Shown here: positions 11,831 to 19,860 of the stretch, piece by piece
Position numbering within the stretch: the first letter of the stretch is position 1
How the letters are laid out: each line of letters begins with the position of its first letter
The notes under the pieces: generated by a model
What the model saw: the letters and a program-made list of their open reading frames with translations, nothing else
What the model was told of the DNA's origin: nothing
The model's database searches: none
Assembly (NCBI GenBank): GCA_035286585.1
Contig: DATEDC010000089.1
Coordinates: forward strand, 1 to 20,709
Direction of reading: 5' to 3'
Length of the DNA: 20,709 nucleotides
Source of the DNA: DSOS01 sp035286585
GTDB taxonomy: Bacteria; Chloroflexota; Anaerolineae; Anaerolineales; UBA4823
Made by a program: the position numbers and the translations under genes

Positions 11831-14485
11831 ATGAGGGACACATTTGCTGAACGGATACTGGCATCCCGCCGCGAATTGGTGCAAGGCGCCCCCCTCGCCT
11901 GGAGCGGGGGAAAATCCCCCGAGGCGGCTGAAGGCGGCTGCGGGGTGCTGGGTTTCTGCGCCAATATCCCGGTCGCCGGGCGCCACGTGCTGACCGCCTC
12001 GAGCCAGATGCACAACCGCGGCAACGGCAAGGGCGGGGGCATCGCCATGGTGGGGCTGGACCCCCGGCAGGCAGGCGTGGATGATGAGACGCTGAACAGC
12101 CACTACCTGCTGCAGATCGCCCTGCTCGACCCGGACGCCCGCCCGCAGGTAGAAGCTGAATTTTTCCTGCCGCACTTCGAGATCGCCCAGGCTTACGCGC
12201 TGCCCCACCTGGAGGATTACCGCTTGCTTCCCGGGCTGGAGGTGCGCCCGCCGGACGTCTGGCGCTACTTTGTGCGGGTGAAATCCGCCGCCCTGGATCA
12301 GTTTGCCGGCAGTAAAGGCCTGGATGGGCTGCCGAGGCGGGCGGTGGAAGACGAGTTTATTTACCAGAATTCTTATCGCCTGAACCAGCGGTTCTACGCC
12401 AGCCTGGGGGAAAAGAGGGCTTTCGTGCTGAGCCACGGGCGGGACCTCTCGGTGCTCAAGATCGTGGGGTACGCCGAGGAGGTGGTGGCTTACTACCTGC
12501 TCGAAGACCAGACCGCCCAGGTGTGGATCGCCCACCAGCGCTACCCGACCAAGGGGCGAGTCTGGCACCCGGGCGGGGCGCATCCCTTCATCGGGCTGAA
12601 CGAGGCGCTGGTGCACAACGGCGACTTTGCAAACTACCACGCGGTGAGCGAATACCTGCGCCAGCGCAACATCGGGCAGCTTTTCCTGACCGATACCGAG
12701 GTGAGCGTGCAGCTATTCGACCTGTGGGACCGGGTGTACGGCTACCCGCTGGAGATCACCCTGGAAGCCATGGCGCCAACCACCGAGCACGACTTCGCCA
12801 TGCTGCCGCCGGAAAAGCAGGATTTGTACCGGCTGGTGCAGCGCGCCCACATGCACGGCTCGCCGGATGGGCCGTGGTTCTTCATCCTGGCTCGCTCGCT
12901 GCCGGAGCAGAGCCGCTTCGAGCTGCTGGGGATCACCGATACCAGCATGCTGCGCCCGCAGGTGTTCGCCCTGTATGAAAACCGGGACGAGCCGGGGAAC
13001 GAGGTGCAGATCGGGCTGATCGCCTCCGAGCGCCAGGCGATCAACGCCTGCCTGCGCTCGCTGGCTACCGAGGATGAGCGCTTCCAGCCGCTGGCAGATC
13101 ATTACTGGGTCGCGCGCGGCGGTTCGCACACGGATGGGGGCGCCTTCCGCTTCAGCTGCACGCCAAGAGAGGGGCTGGCGAGCCTGGACAAGTTCGGCGC
13201 CCGGGTGGAGCTGCCCCCCGCCAAAAAGCATGTCAGGCTCAGCCAGCTCGACCCTGAAACGGCAGATCCGCCTGCCCGGCAGGCGTGGCAGGCGCAGGCG
13301 CTGCACGCCTACGACAACGGCGGCGCCTCGTCGTTCTGGCGTTGGCTGAAGCCAGCCATGGAAAACATGGGCTGGAACGAGCTGCGCTGGGGACTGGCCT
13401 GGCTGGACGGGTTCGCCCAGCAGGGCAGCGGCGAGTGGACCTTCGCCTGGCGCACGCTGGACCTGCTGCGCGACCGGCGCTACCCCACTGGAGGCAAAAA
13501 ACGGGCTTCGATCCTGGCGCTGGTGGACAGGGCGCTGGGTGAGCTGTTCGGCGGCGCGCCGCGGCTTGGCCAGGAAAACGCCCTGACCGCCTCCCAGGGA
13601 AACGGGGCGTGGCGCCTGGGCTGGGAAAACCGGCAGGAGCTGCGCCAGCCGCAAAACGAAGCGGAGCTTCTGCTGATCGACGTCCGGGGCTTTCCGCCCG
13701 AAGGCGAGCAGAGCGCGGCGCGGCTGATCGCCGGGGCCTGTTCGCTGGGCTGGCGTCAGTTGATCGCCTACGACTGGCAGGGCGGGCGCTTCGCGGCCTG
13801 CGGGCTGGGTCCGGATACCCACGGGGTGCGCCTGGACCTGTATGGGGACGTGGGTGATTATGCCGGCTCGGGGTTGGATGGAGCCGAGGTGCACATTCAC
13901 GGCGCTGGGCAGGACCAGCTCGGGCAGATCCTCAAGCAGGGCAAGCTGGTGGTGCATGGGGATGTGGGCCAGACTTTCCTGTATGGGGCCAAGGGCGGCG
14001 AGATCTATATCCAGGGCTCAGCCGCGGGCCGGCCGTTGATCAACGCGGTGGGCAGGCCGCGAGCGGTGATCAACGGGACGTGCCTGGATTACCTGGCCGA
14101 ATCCTTCATGGCGGGCGACCCCCTGAATGGCGGCGGGTTCGTGATCCTGAACGGGGTGGCTTTCGACGCCGAGGGGCGCCTGGTGGAGCTGCCCAGCCCG
14201 TACCCGGGCGGCAACCTGTTCTCGCTGGCTTCGGGCGGGGCGATCTACCTGCGCGACCCGCACCGACGGGTGTCAGCCGACCAGCTCAACGGCGGCGCGT
14301 TCGGCGAGCTGAGCGCGGCCGACTGGGAGCTGATCCTGCCGTACCTGCAGGAGAACGAGCGTCTGTTCGAGATCCGCGTGGAGGACCTGCTGACTGTGGA
14401 GGGGGAAATTCGCCTCCCAGAGCAGGTCTACCGCAAGGTAGTCGTCGCCGATTCGGGGGTATTGAAAGAAAGTCACAACAGATAA
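11831..14485 (+). CDS. Class II glutamine amidotransferase fused to a GXGXG domain (glutamate synthase subunit)
   Basis: The 884-residue protein combines the glutamine-hydrolysing and the C-terminal GXGXG domains of glutamate synthase without the FMN domain. The nucleophile is C37 in GGCGVLGFCAN, implying removal of a 36-residue propeptide as in GltB. Glutamine-pocket motifs follow: AHQRYPTKGRVWHPGGAHPF (about 232-252), LVHNGDFANYH and LTDTEVSVQL. Residues about 655-830 form the GXGXG beta-helix, with repeats such as LYGDVGDYAGSG, VHIHGAGQDQLG and VHGDVGQTFLYGAKGG. The intervening ~200 residues are unassigned. The ATG at 11831 follows GGAGG (11822-11826) by 4 bases. The protein probably delivers ammonia to the FMN-domain protein encoded upstream; the alkyltransferase and transporter genes lie between them. 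Confidence 0.88.
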   Translation: MRDTFAERILASRRELVQGAPLAWSGGKSPEAAEGGCGVLGFCANIPVAGRHVLTASSQMHNRGNGKGGGIAMVGLDPRQAGVDDETLNSHYLLQIALLDPDARPQVEAEFFLPHFEIAQAYALPHLEDYRLLPGLEVRPPDVWRYFVRVKSAALDQFAGSKGLDGLPRRAVEDEFIYQNSYRLNQRFYASLGEKRAFVLSHGRDLSVLKIVGYAEEVVAYYLLEDQTAQVWIAHQRYPTKGRVWHPGGAHPFIGLNEALVHNGDFANYHAVSEYLRQRNIGQLFLTDTEVSVQLFDLWDRVYGYPLEITLEAMAPTTEHDFAMLPPEKQDLYRLVQRAHMHGSPDGPWFFILARSLPEQSRFELLGITDTSMLRPQVFALYENRDEPGNEVQIGLIASERQAINACLRSLATEDERFQPLADHYWVARGGSHTDGGAFRFSCTPREGLASLDKFGARVELPPAKKHVRLSQLDPETADPPARQAWQAQALHAYDNGGASSFWRWLKPAMENMGWNELRWGLAWLDGFAQQGSGEWTFAWRTLDLLRDRRYPTGGKKRASILALVDRALGELFGGAPRLGQENALTASQGNGAWRLGWENRQELRQPQNEAELLLIDVRGFPPEGEQSAARLIAGACSLGWRQLIAYDWQGGRFAACGLGPDTHGVRLDLYGDVGDYAGSGLDGAEVHIHGAGQDQLGQILKQGKLVVHGDVGQTFLYGAKGGEIYIQGSAAGRPLINAVGRPRAVINGTCLDYLAESFMAGDPLNGGGFVILNGVAFDAEGRLVELPSPYPGGNLFSLASGGAIYLRDPHRRVSADQLNGGAFGELSAADWELILPYLQENERLFEIRVEDLLTVEGEIRLPEQVYRKVVVADSGVLKESHNR

Positions 14486-14497
14486 GAAATATCCTGC

Positions 14498-14549
14498 TTG
14501 ACATTTCGGCGCCGGGAACGGTATAATGGTTCCAAAACGGAACCATTAT
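14498..14549 (+). promoter_or_regulatory. Promoter and operator palindrome of VapBC module 2
   Basis: TTGACA (14498-14503) and TATAAT (14522-14527) are 18 bases apart. ATAATGGTTCC-AAAAC-GGAACCATTAT (arms 14523-14533 and 14539-14549) is a perfect 11-bp inverted repeat covering the -10 box, the predicted transcription start and the first ATG. A dimeric antitoxin bound there would block initiation. Confidence 0.85.
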
Positions 14550-14559
14550 GGAGTTTCCC

Positions 14560-14802
14560 ATGGCGACCATCACCCTCAAGAACATCCCGGACGACCTGTA
14601 CGAGCAGCTCAAGCGCCTCGCCGAAGCCAACCGGCGCAGCCTGAACAGCGAGATCATCGTGTGCATCGAGCACCGCGTCCAGGGGCGCACAATCTCTCCA
14701 GACGAGGTCCTGGCGGAAGCCCGCCTCCTGCGCGAGAGAACGAGCGCTTATCGGATAACCGACGAAGAATTCAACCGGGCAAAGGCAGCCGGACGCCCAT
14801 GA
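14560..14802 (+). CDS. Arc/FitA-like antitoxin (module 2)
   Basis: The 80-residue protein has a ribbon-helix-helix N-terminus of the FitA/Arc kind: MATITLKNIPDDLYEQLKRL, then ANRRSLNSEIIVCIEHRV. An acidic tail (ITDEEFNRAKAAGRP) follows that should contact the toxin. The ATG at 14560 is preferred because GGAG at 14550-14553 precedes it by 6 bases; the ATG at 14548 would use no ribosome site. Its TGA overlaps the toxin ATG (ATGA). Autorepression through the palindrome at 14523-14549 is likely. It differs clearly from the antitoxin of module 1, so the two modules are not recent duplicates. Confidence 0.87.
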   Translation: MATITLKNIPDDLYEQLKRLAEANRRSLNSEIIVCIEHRVQGRTISPDEVLAEARLLRERTSAYRITDEEFNRAKAAGRP

Positions 14803-15203
14803 TCGTGGTCGACACGAACATCCTGGGCTATCTTTACCTGACCAGCGAGCGTACCACCCAGGCGGAGGCGCTGTACCGGAAAGATCCCCTGTGGGCAGCG
14901 CCGCGGCTCTGGCGTAGCGAATTGCGCAATGTACTGGTCTACTACCTGCGTAAGAAAATCCTCTCGCTTGGCGACGCCAACCGGATCATGGAAGCCGCGA
15001 CAGACCTTTTTGGGGGCAAGGAGTATGAAGTCGCCTCGCTGCTGGTGCTGGAGCTGGCGTTGAAAAGCGGCTGTTCTGCTTACGACTGCGAGTTCGCCGC
15101 CCTGGCGCAGGCTCTGCAAACCCGGCTGGTGACGGTCGACCGGCAGGTACTGGAGCAGTTCCCCGACTTTGCGGTCGACCTGGAAGGATATCTTGCAGCC
15201 TGA
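14799..15203 (+). CDS. vapC: PIN-domain toxin, VapC-like (module 2)
   Basis: This 134-residue PIN-domain protein is a predicted endoribonuclease. The acidic residues are D5 in VVDTNILGYLY, E41 in RSELRNVL, D96 in SAYDCEFAALA and D114 in VTVDRQVLEQFP, all at family-typical places. It starts at ATG 14799, sharing ATGA with the antitoxin stop, so translation is coupled. A longer frame beginning at 14526 overlaps the antitoxin and is not the real protein. The gene converges on the ATP-grasp gene with a 26-base gap. Confidence 0.9.
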   Translation: MIVVDTNILGYLYLTSERTTQAEALYRKDPLWAAPRLWRSELRNVLVYYLRKKILSLGDANRIMEAATDLFGGKEYEVASLLVLELALKSGCSAYDCEFAALAQALQTRLVTVDRQVLEQFPDFAVDLEGYLAA

Positions 15204-15229
15204 TGAAGGCGGGCGGTATGGCCCGGTGC

Positions 15230-16294
15230 TCATTCCTCGCTCTCCGCAGGGAGCGGCAGGCGCTCTTTGCCGTAGGCGTCCCGCACCGTGTTCAGCAGCA
15301 GCCGCTTGAGGATCTCGTAAAACGAAATCCCGTACATGTCCAGGATGACCGCTAAGGCCATGTCCAATTCTTTCGGTCCGAAAGCGGGGTTGCAGTTGCT
15401 ATCGATGAAGAAGTAGCGGCCGGATTGGTCGAGGCGGACATCGAACTTGCCGTAATCGTACATCTTGGTGACGTCGAACGCCTTTTTGACAAACTCCTTG
15501 AGCAGCGGGTCATCATACTTCTCGTATTGGAACACGCTTTTCCCCTCCGTGAGCCACTGGTCCTCAAAAGTGGTGAACAGGTATTTGCTCTCGGTGTCGT
15601 GAAACACCTTTTCTGCCAGGTAAACTTTCTTGTTCATGCCCTCCAGCAGGATGGCGGTAATTTCACGCCCGACGATAAACTCCTCCACCAGCACAGGCTG
15701 CTTGTAGGTCTGGATTAATAAGCGCAGACGCTCGCGGAGATGCTTCTCGTTTTCCGAGATCGCCTCGCGGGTGATCTCCACCGCGCCGTGGATGGCATTC
15801 AGCTTAGAGATCAGGGGGAAGCGCAGGGTAGGATCCATGTAGTCCCCCGGTGTATTGAAAAGCTGGTAGCGCGGCACCGGCACGCCGTGTTGCTCCAGCA
15901 GCTTTTTAATCACGAACTTGTTCGTGTCCAGCGAGAGACCCAAGATATCCGCGCCGGTATAGGGGAGATCGAGGAGCTCCAACACGCCAGGGATAGCCGC
16001 AGCCAGGCTCTCATCCCCCTTGACCGAATCGACGATATTGATCACCATCTCGGGTTTATCCCGGCGCAGGCGCCCGGGCAGCTCGGCGTTCCCCGGATAG
16101 CGCAACACCGTTATCCCCAGCGTCTCCAGGTATAGACCGATCAGCTCCGCATCCGCCCTGGCATCCTTTTCGGTAATATATTGCGCTTCAGTCGGGAAAT
16201 ACTCGCGGCGCACATCGCTGAAAACGATGCCCACCCTCTTCGGCAGCTCGAACTCGTTCCCGTTTTTTCTGGCCCTGGTTGAACTCTTGTGCAT
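15230..16294 (-). CDS. ATP-grasp ligase, D-alanine--D-alanine ligase-like
   Basis: The 354-residue protein has the ATP-grasp layout of D-Ala-D-Ala ligases: an N-terminal Rossmann-like part (VGIVFSDVRREYF at 21-33), the DLPYTGADILGLSLDTNKFVIKKLL segment (109-133) like the YTG...DK region of Ddl, and an ATP-lysine candidate K164 (PLISKLNAIHG). VLVEEFIVGREITAILLEG (201-219) follows, with metal-site residues D285 and D298-x-N300-x-N302. These enzymes join a carboxylate to an amine with ATP. The gene is not with cell-wall genes and the N-terminal part is divergent, so the substrates could be D-Ala or other amino acids or peptides. The ATG at 16294 has a weak GGAT upstream. It is transcribed divergently from the anchored protein gene at 16440. 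Confidence 0.82.
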   Translation of the reverse strand: MHKSSTRARKNGNEFELPKRVGIVFSDVRREYFPTEAQYITEKDARADAELIGLYLETLGITVLRYPGNAELPGRLRRDKPEMVINIVDSVKGDESLAAAIPGVLELLDLPYTGADILGLSLDTNKFVIKKLLEQHGVPVPRYQLFNTPGDYMDPTLRFPLISKLNAIHGAVEITREAISENEKHLRERLRLLIQTYKQPVLVEEFIVGREITAILLEGMNKKVYLAEKVFHDTESKYLFTTFEDQWLTEGKSVFQYEKYDDPLLKEFVKKAFDVTKMYDYGKFDVRLDQSGRYFFIDSNCNPAFGPKELDMALAVILDMYGISFYEILKRLLLNTVRDAYGKERLPLPAESEE

Positions 16295-16439
16295 GCAAGA
16301 TCCATTAAATGTGCTCGATAAACCAACCCCAACCTGGCGACCCGCCCCACCCGCTCAGCATCATAAGGCAAAACCAGGCTGTCGAATTATATTTGACAAT
16401 TGGAGAAAAGTATATACACTTATTTTTAGGAAGATGATA

Positions 16440-16892
16440 ATGAAGCGCATATTTGCAGTGATCACGGGTGTAATATTCGTGGCGGTGATCCTCTGGCTGT
16501 TGGTCCAATGGGCAGTCAATGGGGGCTTGCCCTCATCAGGGGCTGTCGGGGATAAATTGCCACCCCATATCCAATATGTGAGCCCAGTCGACGGGAAGGG
16601 GGTAGAAGATTCGAATGGGATATGTGCGCATTTCAGCTACCAAGCCGGTCGCGGTTTGGGAGAAGAACCTGAGAAGGTCATTCATTTTTTCCTGGATGGG
16701 AAAAATGTAACCCGGGATTTCGTTGATTTAGTTCGGCTGCAATATGGCTATCCTGACCCGGTGGGAGAGCCATGTTACACGCCACCCAAACCCTTACGCC
16801 CAGGATGGCACACGGCCAAGGTGACCTATGAAGATATTTCCGGTGAGCGATTTGAGTACAAATGGCGATTTATGGTCATCGCAGAGGAATAA
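16440..16892 (+). CDS. Membrane-anchored secreted protein, unknown
   Basis: The 150-residue protein begins with MKRIF and an uncleaved-looking hydrophobic helix (residues 4-26, AVITGVIFVAVILWLLVQW), followed by an extracytoplasmic domain of about 115 residues. That domain is beta-rich with phrases such as YVSPVDGKGV, IHFFLDGKNVTRDF and PGWHTAKVTYEDISGERF, reminiscent of bacterial Ig-like or fibronectin-like modules; C62 and C112 could form a disulfide. The ATG at 16440 is chosen because AGGAAG (16428-16433) precedes it by 6 bases. TTGACA at 16393-16398 is a good -35, but the matching -10 (ACTTAT, 17 bases on) is poor. Function unknown. Confidence 0.7.
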   Translation: MKRIFAVITGVIFVAVILWLLVQWAVNGGLPSSGAVGDKLPPHIQYVSPVDGKGVEDSNGICAHFSYQAGRGLGEEPEKVIHFFLDGKNVTRDFVDLVRLQYGYPDPVGEPCYTPPKPLRPGWHTAKVTYEDISGERFEYKWRFMVIAEE

Positions 16893-17329
16893 GCGCAATT
16901 ACCGGAGAAAATCGAATGATGAGTGTTAGTGAATTGCTGCTGTTTGCTCCTCCTGTGAGCTGAAAGATACCAGGTTCGGTCCATTTTAGTATAATTGGGT
17001 ACTCAGCATTATTCACTGTGCAGGGCTTGCTTCATGGGGGGAGCACAATCCGGGCAAAAAATATGAGATTCGTCATACCTGGAACGGGACAACTGTACCT
17101 TGCCGCGCTTTTAAAAACCCTCTAAAATGTTCTGATATTTGGTCTAAAAAATCCTCGCCCCTCGATCAGCAGGCGTTCCGCTGATTTGCCTGAATTATTC
17201 AGCCTTACTCCCCAAACAGGAAATACGCTCTCTCATGCTGGCGAGAAAGCTGGCATTAATTCGACTTGGTACCAGCGTCGCGGGAAAAAGCCTTTCAGGC
17301 CAAATAGAAGGATAAAGAAAAAAAACGCG
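16893..17329. other. 437-base intergenic region upstream of the carotenoid genes
   Basis: I see no credible gene here. There is a TATAAT at 16990-16995 without a good -35 box, and a hairpin ATCAGC-(N9)-GCTGAT at 17165-17185 without a T run. Some A+T-rich stretches (17105-17155) could hold the crtB promoter, but none is convincing. The open frame upstream of 17330 has no family-like sequence. Confidence 0.5.
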
Positions 17330-18271
17330 ATGAATAGCACAAATTCCGACTTGAGACTTGCCCGCTCGATCACCCTGGCAGCCAGCAAACAGACGTATGC
17401 CACGATCCGTTTCCTGGTCGACCGTGAGCTGGTCGCGGATGCATACCGCGCCTACGCCTACTTCCGTTGGGTGGATGACACCCTGGATGCGGAAACAGGC
17501 ACGCGGTCCGACCGCAGCGCATTCCTTCAGCGCCAAAGGTCGATCCTGGAGAGAGGCTATCGCGGCGAGCCACTACGGGAGGCAAGCCTCCATGAGAAAA
17601 TGCTCGTCGATCTGATTCGGAGCGACAGGGATAAGAACAGCGGGCTGCAATCCTATCTGCGCAACATGATGGCGGTGATGGCATTCGACGCCGAACGCCG
17701 CGGCAGGCTGATTTCTCAATCCGAACTGAACGCCTACACGCGCTGGCTCGCCAGCGGGGTGACAGAAGCGATGCATTATTTCATCGGTCATGGGAGCTAT
17801 TCACCCCACAACGAAGCGCGCTATAGAGCTGTGACCGCGGCGCACATCACGCACATGCTGCGGGATACATTTGACGATGTTCGCGCCGGATACTTCAACA
17901 TCCCACAGGAAGCGCTTCAGGCGGATCAAATTACGCCCGCGGAGGTAGGAAGCGATGTGTATCGCCTCTGGGTTCGCAGCCGAGTAAGCCTGGCGCGAGC
18001 GAATTTCCAGGCAGGCAGAGGCTACCTGCATCAAGTGGAGAACCTGCGCTGCAGGATCGCTGGCTTTGCCTACATGGCTCGTTTTGAATGGCTGTTGGAT
18101 ACGATTGAGCGCGAAGGATATCGCCTGCGCCCTCAATACGACGAACGAAAAAGGATGGGGACAAGTTTGCGCATGGGGCTGAAGGCGCTGGCGTCGTTCT
18201 ATCCTCGACGTGAAGCGGATACGCCGAGGCGAAGCGCTCCAAGGCAGGAGCGATCTTTGAGAGACCTGTGA
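17330..18271 (+). CDS. crtB: Phytoene/squalene synthase family protein
   Basis: This 313-residue enzyme has both aspartate-rich motifs of head-to-head prenyl synthases: DDTLD at 49-53 (in AYAYFRWVDDTLD) and DTFDD at 179-183 (in HMLRDTFDDVRAGYFNIP). They bind the magnesium-diphosphate of two prenyl diphosphates. With a phytoene-desaturase gene overlapping its stop codon, the likely product is phytoene from two geranylgeranyl diphosphates, though C30 synthesis from farnesyl diphosphate is also possible. The ATG at 17330 is chosen by family start; the only purine-rich site (AAGGA, 17308-17312) is 17 bases away, so initiation may be weak. The last ~25 residues are a charged tail. No prenyl-diphosphate synthase is in the window. 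Confidence 0.85.
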   Translation: MNSTNSDLRLARSITLAASKQTYATIRFLVDRELVADAYRAYAYFRWVDDTLDAETGTRSDRSAFLQRQRSILERGYRGEPLREASLHEKMLVDLIRSDRDKNSGLQSYLRNMMAVMAFDAERRGRLISQSELNAYTRWLASGVTEAMHYFIGHGSYSPHNEARYRAVTAAHITHMLRDTFDDVRAGYFNIPQEALQADQITPAEVGSDVYRLWVRSRVSLARANFQAGRGYLHQVENLRCRIAGFAYMARFEWLLDTIEREGYRLRPQYDERKRMGTSLRMGLKALASFYPRREADTPRRSAPRQERSLRDL

Positions 18272-19758
18272 AAACCAAAACTGTAATCGTCATCGGCGCG
18301 GGGATCGGCGGAATTGTCGCCGCCACTCATCTTGCCCGAGGCGGATGGAATGCCCTCGTCGTCGAGAAAAATGCGCGCCCGGGCGGGCGCTGCGACCGCA
18401 TCAGCCGCGATGGACATCATTTCGATACGGGTCCTACCCTGCTGGTCATGCCTTTGTTATATGAAGCGGAGTTCAGCGCCCTGGGCGCATCCATGCACGA
18501 AATGCTGAACTTAAAGCGAGTTGATCCCACTTATTATCTCGTTTTCGATGACGGCAGCCAACTGGCGCTCACTTCAGACATAAAATACCTGCAGGAGCAG
18601 CTCGAAAGGTTCGAGGCGGGAAGCTATCTGGGCCTGGGGCGATACATGGCGGAAGGTCGCCGCCACTACGATCTGGGTATAGAGAGACTGGTCCAGCGTG
18701 ATTTTCGCAAAGCCTCCGATTTCTTCACCCCAGGCAACCTGCCGCTGTTGTATCAGCTCAAGCCGCTGGTGAACCATTATCAAAACATGGGAGCATATTT
18801 TCAAGACCCGCGCCTCAAGGCCGCTTTCACCTTCCAGGATGTGTACATGGGGCTGAGCCCATTTGAAGCCCCTGCCACGTTCTCGATGATGCCATACAGC
18901 GAACTGGCGCACGGCGTGTGGTATCCGCGCGGGGGCATGTACAGCGTGGTTGAATCGCTCATGGCGCTCGCCCGCCAGGCAGGCGTGGAATTCAGCTTCA
19001 ATTCACCCGTCGAGCGCATCGAGGTGAAGGCGAACGCCGCGCGCGGCGTACTTCTCTCCAACGGCGAGAGGCTGGAATCGGACGCAGTTTTAGCCAACGC
19101 CGACCTGCCTTTCATCTACCAGGACTTGCTGCCCGATCGGGAACTTTCCGCGCGGTTGTCGCACAAGCGTTACTCTTGCTCGGTCATCAGTTTCTTTTGG
19201 GGTGTGGACAAGACCTACGAGAGGCTCGGGCCTCACACGCTCTTCCTGGCCCACGACTATCGCGAAAACTTCGAGCGCATCATTCGGGACCTGGGCCTGC
19301 CCGACAACCCCAGCCTTTACCTCCACGCCCCGAGGCGGCTCGATCCGGCTATGGCTCCGCCAGGGGAGGACACCCTGATCGCAATTGTCCCCGTCGGCCA
19401 TCTCAGCGAGAACGGCGGGCAGGATTGGCGCCAGATTCGAGATGAAGCGCGAGGGCACGTTTTCCGCCGCCTGAGATCCCTGGGGATCACCGATCTTGAG
19501 GCGCATATCAAGTTTGAGACCACCTTCACGCCGCTCTCCTGGCGCAAGCGCTACAACCTGGTGAAAGGCTCCACCCACGGACTTTGCCATAACCTGACGC
19601 AACTGGCTTTCTTCCGCCCGCGTAACCGGCACCCGCGCTACCACAACCTGTATTTTACCGGCGCAAGCACGCATCCCGGGACGGGGGTGCCCACTGCGAT
19701 GGTCTCGGGCCGCCTGTCAGCGCAAAGAATCGTAGATGACTTTCAAAAGCAGGACTAG
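18268..19758 (+). CDS. crtI: Phytoene desaturase-type FAD oxidoreductase
   Basis: The 496-residue protein is a CrtI/CrtN-type carotenoid desaturase. It has the N-terminal FAD dinucleotide motif VIVIGAGIGGIVAATHLARG, the PGGRC segment and FDTGPTLLVMP of the substrate region. The C-terminal FAD motif is LYFTGASTHPGTGVPTAMVSG. It introduces double bonds into phytoene (or the C30 analogue) at the membrane. The GTG start at 18268 overlaps the TGA of crtB (GTGA), indicating translational coupling; there is only a weak GAGAG before it. No further carotenoid genes follow, so the final pigment cannot be predicted. Confidence 0.92.
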   Translation: MKTKTVIVIGAGIGGIVAATHLARGGWNALVVEKNARPGGRCDRISRDGHHFDTGPTLLVMPLLYEAEFSALGASMHEMLNLKRVDPTYYLVFDDGSQLALTSDIKYLQEQLERFEAGSYLGLGRYMAEGRRHYDLGIERLVQRDFRKASDFFTPGNLPLLYQLKPLVNHYQNMGAYFQDPRLKAAFTFQDVYMGLSPFEAPATFSMMPYSELAHGVWYPRGGMYSVVESLMALARQAGVEFSFNSPVERIEVKANAARGVLLSNGERLESDAVLANADLPFIYQDLLPDRELSARLSHKRYSCSVISFFWGVDKTYERLGPHTLFLAHDYRENFERIIRDLGLPDNPSLYLHAPRRLDPAMAPPGEDTLIAIVPVGHLSENGGQDWRQIRDEARGHVFRRLRSLGITDLEAHIKFETTFTPLSWRKRYNLVKGSTHGLCHNLTQLAFFRPRNRHPRYHNLYFTGASTHPGTGVPTAMVSGRLSAQRIVDDFQKQD

Positions 19759-19818
19759 AAAAAATACTGTATTTTTAGATGAGCAGAAGCTCACCGTCGG
19801 TAGATAAAAATGCCGTAA

Positions 19819-19845
19819 TTGACAAGTTGGAACTTGTTCTACATT
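19819..19845 (+). promoter_or_regulatory. Promoter with spacer palindrome upstream of the CoA-binding protein
   Basis: TTGACA (19819-19824) is followed after 15 bases by TACATT (19840-19845). ACAAGTT-GG-AACTTGT (19822-19837) forms a perfect 7-bp-arm palindrome in the spacer, a classical repressor position. No regulator gene is adjacent. The short 15-base spacer makes the -10 choice uncertain. Confidence 0.45.
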
Positions 19846-19860
19846 TTCAGAGGAGATTAT

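Noticed and set aside
12713..13957. 414-residue minus-strand open frame
   Set aside because: It is a shadow of the amidotransferase gene, whose motifs are unambiguous on the plus strand.
14526..15203. 225-residue reading of the PIN toxin with an N-terminal extension
   Set aside because: The extension overlaps the antitoxin gene in another frame. The ATG at 14799 with the ATGA overlap is the natural start.
19760..19811. Hairpin after crtI as a terminator
   Set aside because: TGAGC-AGAA-GCTCA with outer ATTTTTA/TAAAAAT arms can fold, but no T run follows on the plus strand, so a terminator call is not supported.
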